Shown here: one piece after another, positions 9,134 to 16,615 of the stretch | How the letters are laid out: each line of letters starts with the position of its first letter | How positions within the stretch are numbered: the first letter of the stretch is position 1 | Program-made: the position numbers and the translations under genes | The notes under the pieces: generated by a model | Told to the model about the DNA's origin: nothing | What the model saw: only the letters and a program-made list of their open reading frames with translations | Database searches by the model: none | DNA from: Sorangium cellulosum So ce56 | Lineage (GTDB): Bacteria; Myxococcota_A; Polyangia; Polyangiales; Polyangiaceae | DNA: 64,000 bases | Assembly (NCBI RefSeq): GCF_000067165.1 | Contig: NC_010162.1 | Location: forward strand, 372,001-436,000 | Reading direction: 5' to 3'

Positions 9134-10410
9134 CAGCCCTCGTCCTCGGCCTCGCCGCTCGCCGCCAGCTCGCGGCTCTTCCGGATGAGGCCGGCGAGCT
9201 TCGGCGCCGGCGTGAGCGTGACGGGCTTCGGATCCCAGCCGAGGCCGAGCCGCCGCGCGTTCTGTTCGGCGCCCTTGAGCAGGGCAGCCGCCTCGCTCCG
9301 CGAGAGCGAGAAGCGCTCCGGCTCCCCGCCGTCGCGGCTCACGAGCTCGAAGACGAGGGGCTCTCTCGCGACGAGGGTCGAGCGCGAGCGGAGATCATAG
9401 CCCTGGTCGCGCTGGTAGACGACGGCGGCGAGCGCCAGCGCGGCGAGGGCGGTGCGCGCTGCAGCCTCGGCCGCGTCGCGCTGCTCGGCAGGGAGGCGTT
9501 CGCCCGAGCAGGTGGTCTGGAAGCGCAGGCGGCGGAGGGCGCCGAGCGAGAGCACGGTGGTCTGCACGGCGTGGCTCATCGTGACGCCGCCCGCGGCCGC
9601 GTCGATGCTCGGCGGGATGTTGCCGTGGTTGATGGCGGACGGAGAGCCCTTCTTGCCGTCGCCGCCGCCGCTGCGGGAGAACTCGACGGGCTTGCCCTTG
9701 GCGAGCTCGGCCTCCTTCGGATCGACCGTCCAGTCCTGGCTGGGGTCCTTGTGCTTGAACACCGGCCCGGCCTTCGTCTGGATGCCGGCGGGGTCGAGGC
9801 GACTCGCCGTCTTGACGCCGGGCGCGACGTCGATCCCGACGATCTCGGAGACCAGGCAGCGCTGGAACTTGGCGCCGAGGCCGCCCTTCGGACCGGTGCT
9901 GTCCCACACGCCGAAGATCAGCGCTGTCGGGCAGTACTTGTACATGGCCGTCGCGTGGGTCGGGCGCGCGTCGGTCACTTCCTTGCCGACGGTCGTGTGG
10001 CGGAACGGGGTGCCGCCCAGCACGCTGTCGCGGAGGAGCGCATCGGCGATGCGGTGCGGGGCCTGGAGCGCCGTGATCTGCTCGAGATCCGCGAGCCCCT
10101 CCTCGTTCGAGAAGTCGACCTGCACGATGGGGAAGGGGAGCTCTCCGCGCCGGAATCCATCGAGCAGCGCCTCCTCGAGGCGGTTTGCCTGGGAAGCGAC
10201 CGAGTCGAGGAGCACTGTACTCACCTCGCGCCCGTCGATGCGCCGCTGCTCCGTCGCGTACTTCGTGGTCGCGTTGCGCTCCTTCACGTAGGTAGGCGGA
10301 AAGACCTTGTCTCCGGGGCCGCCCGCGGGATCGAGGCGCGTGATCGTGCGGATGGCGGCGGCGCCGCCGGCGACGGCGTTCGCGAGGGTATCGAGATCGA
10401 GAGAGCGCAT
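9133..10410 (-). CDS. csb1: Type I-G CRISPR protein Csb1 (Cas7 backbone subunit, GSU0053 family)
   Basis: The sequence contains features typical of Csb1: RTITRLDPAGGPGDKVFPPT near residue 25, then VLLDSVASQANRLEEALLDG, and a central RPTHATAMYKYCPTALIFGVW. Csb1 is the Cas7-type protein expected to polymerise along the crRNA spacer. It is the first gene of the interference operon csb1-csb2-cas3-csb3, in which every junction overlaps. The start is the ATG at 10410, next to the divergent region facing cas1. No frameshift or missing section is seen. Confidence 0.93.
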   Translation of the reverse strand: MRSLDLDTLANAVAGGAAAIRTITRLDPAGGPGDKVFPPTYVKERNATTKYATEQRRIDGREVSTVLLDSVASQANRLEEALLDGFRRGELPFPIVQVDFSNEEGLADLEQITALQAPHRIADALLRDSVLGGTPFRHTTVGKEVTDARPTHATAMYKYCPTALIFGVWDSTGPKGGLGAKFQRCLVSEIVGIDVAPGVKTASRLDPAGIQTKAGPVFKHKDPSQDWTVDPKEAELAKGKPVEFSRSGGGDGKKGSPSAINHGNIPPSIDAAAGGVTMSHAVQTTVLSLGALRRLRFQTTCSGERLPAEQRDAAEAAARTALAALALAAVVYQRDQGYDLRSRSTLVAREPLVFELVSRDGGEPERFSLSRSEAAALLKGAEQNARRLGLGWDPKPVTLTPAPKLAGLIRKSRELAASGEAEDEG

Positions 10411-10662
10411 CGGTCCTCCGTGGGCGGAACGTGCTGGATGTCGGCGAAAAACGCGAAAAGCTCCAGGCGGCGCAGGGCGGGGCGAGCTCGTGCGGCGTGG
10501 CGCCAGCTTCGCGCGGCTGAAGCGGAGGTGTCTACCATCGCAGAGGAGGCGGCGAATGGGAAGCGGGCGACACCTTACTCCGCATTTTTGCGTACTCCGC
10601 GTGAGCTTACCTGACGGAGCGACGCGCGCAGCCGAGCTCGGCCTGCGTCGCCGAGACCACGG
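10411..10662. other. Divergent intergenic region between csb1 and cas1
   Basis: This stretch should hold the promoter of the interference operon and perhaps that of cas1. I see no Cas4-like coding sequence in any frame, although I-G systems usually encode a Cas4 domain fused upstream of Cas1. An imperfect direct repeat with the core ACTCCGC occurs twice around 10578-10600, separated by a short T-rich stretch; it could be an operator but nothing else supports that. Confidence 0.4.
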
Positions 10663-11652
10663 TTGTCCTGGGCCGCTGTGGTGGGAGTCGAGCTGGGGGA
10701 GGCATGGTGCGGCCTATCGATGAGCCCCGGGCCCCTACGGTCAGCGGAGCTCGCGGCGCGCCGCGGCTGGAGAGGCGTCGCGCGGGAGGACGCCGTCGCT
10801 CTTGGCGTGCATTGCGATGAGCGATTCAGAATTCTCACGTCGACTGATGGATTCGAATGCTTGAACCTCGGCCGCGCGACAGGTCTCGAGTCGCGGAACG
10901 TGGAGCTCCGGGTCGCGCAGCACCGGGCGGCGTCGGACGAGGCGTTCTGCCTGTCGTTCGCGCGCGGCGTGGTGGTGTCGAAGATCAAGAACGCGAGGAC
11001 GATGCTCCGTCGCAACCACGCGGCGCCCGAGGTGGCGGTGCTGTCGGAGCTCGACCAGCTCGCGCGCAAGGCCGCGGAGGCGCCGTCGTTGCCGTCGCTG
11101 CTCGGGATCGAGGGGACGGCGGCCCGCGTGTACTTCGGGGCGTTTGCCGGCATGTTGAAGGGCGCGGGCGAGGCGAGGGGCGAGTTCGACCTGGAGGGGA
11201 GGAACCGGCGGCCGCCGCGCGATCCGGTGAACGCGCTCTTGTCGCTGGCCTACGCGCTGCTCGCGAAGGATCTCGCGACGACGCTGGGCACGGTCGGGCT
11301 GGATCCGCTGCTCGGCTTCTATCACCAGCCGCGCTTCGGGCGGCCGGCGCTGGCGCTCGACCTGATTGAGGAGTTCCGGCCGATCGTGGCGGATTCGGTG
11401 GTCGTGGCGGCGATCAACAACGGGGTCGTGGCGCCGGACGACTTCCAGCGCTTCGGCGGCGCGGTGGCGCTGCGGCCCGCGGGGCGCAAGAAGTTCCTCC
11501 AGGCCTACGAGCGGCGGATGGACCAGCTGGTGACGCACCCGGTGTTCGGATACCGGATCAGCTACCGCAGGGTGCTGGAGGTGCAGGCGCGGCTGCTCGC
11601 GCGGGTGCTGCTCGGCGAGGTGGAGGCGTACCCGTCGTTCCGGACGAGGTGA
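10663..11652 (+). CDS. cas1: CRISPR integrase Cas1, missing the Cas4 fusion and with no recognisable N-terminal domain
   Basis: From about 10875 the protein matches Cas1 (NVELRVAQHRAA, then IKNARTMLRRN), and the catalytic residues are present: Glu in GIEGTAARVYF (11110), His in GFYHQPRF (11323) and acidic residues in DLIEEFRP (about 11368). Upstream of that, the roughly 70 open codons do not resemble the beta-sheet domain that normally occupies the first 80-90 residues. The Cas4 domain usual in I-G is absent. The frame opens at a weak TTG at 10663; an ATG at 10720 is an alternative start. It lies upstream of cas2 in the same direction. Spacer acquisition by this protein is therefore uncertain. 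Confidence 0.85.
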   Translation: MSWAAVVGVELGEAWCGLSMSPGPLRSAELAARRGWRGVAREDAVALGVHCDERFRILTSTDGFECLNLGRATGLESRNVELRVAQHRAASDEAFCLSFARGVVVSKIKNARTMLRRNHAAPEVAVLSELDQLARKAAEAPSLPSLLGIEGTAARVYFGAFAGMLKGAGEARGEFDLEGRNRRPPRDPVNALLSLAYALLAKDLATTLGTVGLDPLLGFYHQPRFGRPALALDLIEEFRPIVADSVVVAAINNGVVAPDDFQRFGGAVALRPAGRKKFLQAYERRMDQLVTHPVFGYRISYRRVLEVQARLLARVLLGEVEAYPSFRTR

Positions 11653-11742
11653 AGGCGTCGTCCAGGACGAGGTGAGTGAAGGCACGGCGCGGGAGAGCCC
11701 GGGCCGAGGGAGCGCGGGAGAGAGCGAGCGAAGGAGGCCGGC

Positions 11743-12033
11743 GTGAGGCAGAGCTACATCGTGAGTTACGACGTCTGCGATCCGAAGCGGCTGCGCAAGA
11801 TCTTCAAGGCGATGCGGGGGTACGGCGACTGGCTGCAGCTCTCGGTCTGGCAGTGCGAGCTGAGCCGGAGGGAGCTCGTGGAGCTGCGGCGCGATCTCGG
11901 GCAGATCATCGATCCGAGGGTGGACCAGGTGCTGATCATCGACATCGGTTCGGCGAACGGGCGCGGGCTGAGCGCCATCGCGTCCCTCGGGAGGGCGTAC
12001 GTTCCGTCGGAGCGGGTGGCCGTGGTGGTGTGA
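11743..12033 (+). CDS. cas2: CRISPR adaptation endoribonuclease-like protein Cas2
   Basis: This 96-residue ferredoxin-fold protein begins (GTG start) RQSYIVSYDVCDPKRLRKIF, with the conserved Asp at the end of strand 1, and continues with GYGDWLQLSVWQCELS and VLIIDIG, the standard Cas2 pattern. Cas2 forms the structural core of the Cas1-Cas2 integration complex. It follows cas1 after 90 bp on the same strand and appears complete. In related loci the array usually begins soon after cas2; here it starts 4.6 kb further on. Confidence 0.93.
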   Translation: MRQSYIVSYDVCDPKRLRKIFKAMRGYGDWLQLSVWQCELSRRELVELRRDLGQIIDPRVDQVLIIDIGSANGRGLSAIASLGRAYVPSERVAVVV

Positions 12034-12196
12034 GGCGCTGCGGCGGGCAGGGGCGCGGGAGAGAGGGCTCGCCTGGATCGCTCGCGATTGAGCGCTCGGC
12101 CCGGCGGCGCGAGCGAGGCGTGCTGCGGGGCGGGTGCACCGGCGACGGACGTCGAGGCGTCGCGGGCCCGCGAGGCGGGCCCGGGGCCGTCGGTCT

Positions 12197-13123
12197 TCAG
12201 CTCGCCGCCGGGTCCGCGAGCCAGGCGGTGAGCGCGTCTGCGGAGAGCCCCAGCCGGACGTCGTCGAGACGGTCGGACCCGAGGCGGTCGAGCCGCTCGG
12301 CCAGCACGGGATGCTCCGCCTCGGTCAGCGGTCGCCCCAGCTTCTTCTCGAACTGCGTCGCTAGCACCCGGAGCTGCCCCTCCTTGAGCCCCTCCTTGAG
12401 CCCCTCCTTGAGCCCCTCCTTCCGCGCCTCGTCGCGGAGCGATTGCTTGAGCTGCTCGAACCACTGCTGAACTTCCGTCACGATCTCCTCCTCTTCCGCG
12501 TCTTCCGTCGTGCGCGCCGAGGGCTCGGCCGGGACCTCGAAGCGCAATCTTAACAGCCAGGGCAGGGCGATGCTCCTCTCCCAGGCGCCGTCGGGCAGGT
12601 CGATGAGCTCACGGATGGCGTCGCGCAGCACGGCGCGCGCGCCGAGCAGGCGCAGGAGCAGGGTGTCTCGGGCGCGCGGCAGCTCGGCGATGACGACGAC
12701 GTCGAGCCGCCATCCCGGCGCGGCCCGGTAGAGGCCGGGGCGCCCGGGCACCGGGTCGAAGCCGAACGCGTCGAGCACGGTGGCGGGCCGGCCGCTGCTG
12801 AGGACGCACAGCCGCGGGAAGGGCACGGGGCCGCCGTTGCGGCGCTCGAGCTCGTGGTGCCAGTGGAGCTGCTTGCGGACGCAGCCGCGCAGCTCGGCCG
12901 GACCGGGGGTGTCGTGGAAGGGCTCGAACTGGCAAGGCTCTGCCGCGAGCTCGCCGAGCAGGCCGAGCTGTGCGCGCAACGCGGCGCGGGCGGGATCGGG
13001 CGTGTACCAGATGTCCATGGTCTGGGAAGTCGCGATGACCTCGACCTGAGTGTCGGCGCCGCCGACGAGATCGAGGGTCTCGCGCAGGACGTTCTTGCCG
13101 AAGGCGTCGAATCTGCTGCGCAT
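12197..13123 (-). CDS. Rpn/DUF4351-type nuclease-like (putative PD-(D/E)XK transposase-like) protein
   Basis: The N-terminal part (FDAFGKNVLRETL, VEVIATSQTMDIWYTPDP) resembles the Rpn/PDDEXK-transposase-like proteins common in myxobacteria and cyanobacteria. Their C-terminal DUF4351-like segment is seen here around ATQFEKKLGRPLTEAE. A charged linker contains three exact five-residue repeats (KEGL plus E/K) encoded by 15-bp DNA repeats at about 12375-12420. I choose the ATG at 13123; upstream reading frames have no family features. Rpn proteins are DNA nucleases that promote recombination in E. coli, but function here is not shown. It points away from cas2 and is probably an unrelated insertion beside the cas genes. 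Confidence 0.65.
   Translation of the reverse strand: MRSRFDAFGKNVLRETLDLVGGADTQVEVIATSQTMDIWYTPDPARAALRAQLGLLGELAAEPCQFEPFHDTPGPAELRGCVRKQLHWHHELERRNGGPVPFPRLCVLSSGRPATVLDAFGFDPVPGRPGLYRAAPGWRLDVVVIAELPRARDTLLLRLLGARAVLRDAIRELIDLPDGAWERSIALPWLLRLRFEVPAEPSARTTEDAEEEEIVTEVQQWFEQLKQSLRDEARKEGLKEGLKEGLKEGQLRVLATQFEKKLGRPLTEAEHPVLAERLDRLGSDRLDDVRLGLSADALTAWLADPAAS
12372..12421. repeat. 15-bp tandem repeat within the Rpn-like gene
   Basis: The unit GAGCCCCTCCTTGAG-type sequence is repeated about three times in a row and encodes Lys-Glu-Gly-Leu-Lys/Glu units on the minus strand. The copies are identical, suggesting recent slippage. Such repeats are typical of the linker of this protein family. Confidence 0.8.
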
Positions 13124-13317
13124 CGTGCGGTGGCGAGGATTGGATTTATCGAACGCGCCAGCAAGCCAATTTTCGCGCAGGGCATGCTGTTTCTGCGAAG
13201 CGAGGGAGAGCCGCGCCGCGTATGGGGAGGAGCAGGAGCAGCGGTGTTGCGTGCGCCACATCGATGTCGTTCTGCAATCGTGTTGCGAGCGCGGCGCCGC
13301 GCATCTGGCGCGGCGTA

Positions 13318-14962
13318 CTAGTACTACAGCCGCACCTCGACATCGATCGGGTGGGACCCAGGATCCGCCCATGGATCCGAGGGCAAGCGAGCTACCAGCC
13401 GCGCCCGCGTGGGACACGCTGGCAGCAGATTTTGAGGCCTTTCACGCGCGATTCGCGGCGCTGTTCGTGCGCAGCGAGCCGCGTCAGCAGGCGATCAAGT
13501 ACGTGCGCTCGCTGATGGGGCCGGCGGCACGGCGCAACGGTTGGCAGCTGGCCGAGGCCATTGGGGACCCGACGCCCGATCGCGTGCAGCGGCTGCTGTA
13601 CAGTGCGGACTGGAGCGCGGATGCGGCGCGCGATCTCCTGATGGACTTCACGATCGAGCAGTTCGGCGATCCGCAGGGTATCGGCGTACTGGACGAAACG
13701 GGCTTCCTCAAGAAGGGCTCCAAGTCCGTCGGGGTGGCGCGGCAATACAGCGGGACGGCAGGCAAGATCGAGAACTGCCAGATCGGTGTGTTTCTCAGCT
13801 ACACCAGCTCACGTGGACATGTGATTCTTGATCGTCGTCTTTACTTGCCAGAATCGTGGTGCAGCGATCCGGCGCGGAGGCAGGACGCTCGTGTTCCGGA
13901 GGATGTCGCGTTTCAGACGAAGCCGCAGCTGGCGATGCAGATGCTGCATGGCGCCTGGCAGCGTGGTGTACCGATGGCGTGGGTCACCGGCGACGAAGTC
14001 TACGGGGACGATCCCGTGCTTCGCGACGGCATCGCCGCGCAGGGCCATCGGTACGTTCTCGCGGTCATCTCGAGCACGCCGGTGTGGCCCCAGTGACCTG
14101 CGGTCGCGGAGCCCCCTGCCGAACGCGAACACCCTCGTGGCCCGCTCCGCACGCGCACTCGTCTTGCACCAAGCGCGCCGCACGCGTCCACCGTGGCGAA
14201 GGTGGTGGCACAGTGGACGCCGAAGCAATGGCATCGCCTTGCCGTCCATCAAGGCGAGAAGGGACCCATCGAGTACGACTGGGCCCGCGCGCGCGTCGTC
14301 GACAGTCGTCGGCGTTTGCCGACCGACGAGGTCTGGCTACTGGCTCGCCGCTCTGTCTCGAAGCCGTCGGAAGTGGCCTACTACCTGTCCAACGCCGGAG
14401 CCAGCACGCCCCTGACGACGCTCGCGCACGTGGCCTCCACGCGCTACACGATCGAGCAGTGCTTCGAGGAGGCGAAGGATGACGTCGGCCTCGACCACTA
14501 CGAGGTCCGCTCGTGGCCGAGCTGGCATCGGTACATCACGCTCGGGATGATGGCCCTGGCGTGGTTGGCTTTGGTGCGGGCGAAGCTTCCCGCGGAGGAT
14601 GCCTTCCCGTACGCCCCGGCGATGAACCCCGAGCTCGTGCGTACAGCGGCGCGCCCGGGGCCGGGAAAGAACGCCAAGGCCATACAGAAGACGGCGCTCG
14701 CGATGCCGGCGAAAAAAAGCCCACCTCACCTGAAGAAAGCGACGGTCCGCCGACGCTGGCGCCCTGGAGCGTTCCCGAAGCCCGTCGCCTGATGGAGCTG
14801 GTGCTTCCGCTACCCGCCCATTCGCCCGAGTTCCGCTGGGCATGGTCGATGTGGCGACGCCGAAAGCGTGCCCAGGCTCGCGCCTGTTGCTATCGGCGCC
14901 GCCGCAACCGGCCGCACGCCCGCGCCCAGGCCCGGGCTCCCTAACCGCGGCTGTAGTACTAG
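13318..14962 (+). mobile_element. IS701-family insertion sequence with CTAG target duplication
   Basis: The element has terminal inverted repeats TACTACAGCCGC at 13322-13333 and the exact complement at 14947-14958. Both ends are flanked by CTAG (13318-13321 and 14959-14962), which fits the 4-bp YTAR target duplication known for IS701. It carries one transposase gene interrupted by a stop codon. Excluding the duplication it is about 1637 bp, a normal size for the family. It sits between the Rpn-like gene and the gene before the CRISPR array. The same ends occur on the two small elements at 29917 and 30178. Confidence 0.88.
13371..14792 (+). pseudogene. IS701-family DDE transposase, broken by a single in-frame stop codon
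   Basis: The frame is open from the ATG at 13371 to 14792 except for one TGA at 14094-14096, after SSTPVWPQ. The codons after it (PAVAEPPAERE and on through TVAKVVAQWTPKQW) continue the family sequence in the same frame, so this looks like a CGA (Arg) to TGA change rather than a frameshift. Acidic catalytic positions are recognisable: GVLDETGF, AWVTGDEVYG, and IEQCFEEAKDDVGLDHYEV. Unless read through, the product would be a 241-residue fragment without the last acidic residue. The element is probably immobile by itself. Confidence 0.88.
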
Positions 14963-15053
14963 GACGCGCGAATCGATGGGTGGACGTTGGGGGGAAGGGC
15001 GTGAGGCGCGGGAGAGGGCGTGTGCGCGGCGTGCCCGCGCCACGCTGTGCCGC

Positions 15054-15881
15054 TCAGCGCCCGTTGCGCTTGGCGTTCGCGGCGGGGGCGCCGGTCTTGG
15101 CCTTCGCGACGGGGGCGCCGGTGAGGAACGCGCCGGGCTCGGCCTGTGTCGTGTCGGCGTCGGTGTCGCTGTCGTCGTCGGACTCCTCGTCGGCGTCCTC
15201 GCTGGCGGGGGCGGCCCTGGAGGTGCTGGCGCGGCGGAAGCCGAGCTCGCGGAGGAGCCTTCGGTCCTTGATGGCGGTTTGGACGATGGTGCTCCACTCC
15301 AGGTACCAGTCCCAGAGCTCCTGTTCGGCCGTGTCGAAGTCCTCGTCCGTGGCGGCGGCGGGCGGGACCTCGGCGGTGGACTCGAGCTTGCCTGCGCGGG
15401 CGAGGAGCTCCTTTGCCTCGTCGACGACGGCCTTGGTGAGGCCACGTTTGGTGAGGATCTTGCGGGCCTCGTCGCCCTGGGCGTCGGGGCCGCCCTTTTC
15501 CTTGGACCTGGCGAGTTTCTCCCAGCGTTCGACGAAGGTGCCGACGGAGACGAGGACGGCGGCGCCCTCGGTCTGGGCGAGGTTGCGGAAGACGAAGGCG
15601 TACGCCTGCGGGGTGTGGCGCTTGAGGGTGGCAGATGCGATGGGAAACCACTTGTTTTCCCAGGCGTCGATCTCGTTGATCAAGCCGGTGTCGGCGGCGG
15701 CGGCGGTGGCGACGAAGCCGAGGCGGGTGCGGGTGACGCGCTGGAGCAGGCGCCATCCCTCGGCGAGATCGTCATCGGAGAAGCCGTGGGCGACGAGCGC
15801 CGCGGCGACCTTGTTTTTGCGGAGCCCGAGGAGCAACAGGAGCACTCGCTCGGCCTTCTGACCTATCGTGAGCTTGGCCAT
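15054..15881 (-). CDS. Hypothetical protein next to the CRISPR array
   Basis: This 275-residue protein starts MAKLTIGQKAERVLLLLLGL and is mainly helical in appearance for 200 residues, with conserved-looking segments around ENKWFPIASATLKRH and WDWYLEWSTIVQTAIKDRR. The C-terminal 60 residues are an acidic run of Asp/Glu/Ser followed by an Ala/Lys-rich tail containing GAPVAKAKTGAPAANAK. No signal peptide or membrane segment is seen. Codon use is typical of the genome and an RBS-like AGGTGAACC precedes the ATG. I do not recognise a family. It lies between the IS701 element and the array, and no evidence ties it to CRISPR function. Confidence 0.6.
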   Translation of the reverse strand: MAKLTIGQKAERVLLLLLGLRKNKVAAALVAHGFSDDDLAEGWRLLQRVTRTRLGFVATAAAADTGLINEIDAWENKWFPIASATLKRHTPQAYAFVFRNLAQTEGAAVLVSVGTFVERWEKLARSKEKGGPDAQGDEARKILTKRGLTKAVVDEAKELLARAGKLESTAEVPPAAATDEDFDTAEQELWDWYLEWSTIVQTAIKDRRLLRELGFRRASTSRAAPASEDADEESDDDSDTDADTTQAEPGAFLTGAPVAKAKTGAPAANAKRNGR

Positions 15882-16615
15882 GGTTCACCTCCCGGCGTCC
15901 GGAGTTAACGAGCGGATGAATGGCTGTCGATGGGTGGAGTGCGTCCGGAACGTGCTCCGCGTGCTCGCAGGGCGTGGCGAATGGTGAGGACTGCGGGCGG
16001 GAGGGTCGCGGCGCGGCGCGGGGGGACGGGCGCCTGGGGTCGGGGAACGGGAGTCCGGTGCCGGATGGCGGGGCGCCGGGGTCGGCGGGCGTGGGCCCCA
16101 GGTCGGCGGGCGCGGACTCCAGGTCGGCCTGCGCGGGCCCCAGGTCGGCGGGCTGCATCCCCAGCGCGGAAGGCGAGCGCCCAGCGGGGGGCGAGGCCGG
16201 CGAGCCGGGGAGATGACTCGGGCGAGGTGGGGGGCGAGCCGGTGGACGCGGGGATGACGTGGCGCGAGGCGGGGGACGAGTCGGGCGAGCCGGGGGCGAC
16301 GGCGCCGGAGGCGGGGCGGCGAGCGGCGGAGGTGGGGGATGGAGCGGAAGAGCTGCCGGGCGGAACGGAAGGGCTGGGCGAGCGGGGGAGTGGGTGTGGT
16401 AGAAGAGGGCGGGAGCACCGGCCGCGAGCGGTGGAGTGACGCGAAAAACCCGGGGGGCGCTCGCACGGCCGCCAGGTGTTTGAAAAGACGATGGATTTCG
16501 AGATGGTCGGGGGCCCGCGGGGGGGGTCTCCGGCAGCCGGAGCGGGGGGTGGAACGGGAACCTCTCGCAAACCGGGTTGCAAGTACGTGAAATGTCAGGT
16601 AGGCCTGGGAGGCCT
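15882..16615. other. Gap with GC-rich low complexity; the 3' end is the probable CRISPR leader
   Basis: No convincing gene lies here. About 15960-16400 is extremely GC-rich and repetitive, with four 21-bp tandem units at 16081-16164, so several frames are open by composition alone. The last 150 bp before the first CRISPR repeat (about 16450-16615) are less GC-rich, with short A/T stretches such as TTTGAAAAGACG and GTGAAATGTCAGG. They are the best candidate for the leader and promoter of the array. Confidence 0.5.
16081..16164. repeat. Four 21-bp tandem repeats
   Basis: Units start at 16081, 16102, 16123 and 16144, each beginning GTCGGC and ending CCAG, with a few differences. On the minus strand they would encode seven-residue units of the type LGPxxAD, but there is no supported gene around them. 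Confidence 0.75.

Noticed and set aside
10438..10614. Short plus-strand frame in the csb1-cas1 gap as a Cas4 remnant
   Set aside because: It has no Cas4 motifs (no Cys cluster, no nuclease residues) and no good ribosome site.
10815..10865. Closely spaced restriction-site-like motifs (GAATTC, GTCGAC) at the cas1 5' region, as cloning artefact
   Set aside because: The sequence runs smoothly into genomic-type codons on both sides and no vector sequence is seen; the motifs can occur by chance.
13371..14792. Two separate transposase genes or a programmed frameshift
   Set aside because: Both halves are in the same frame and separated by one TGA only, which is a nonsense change.
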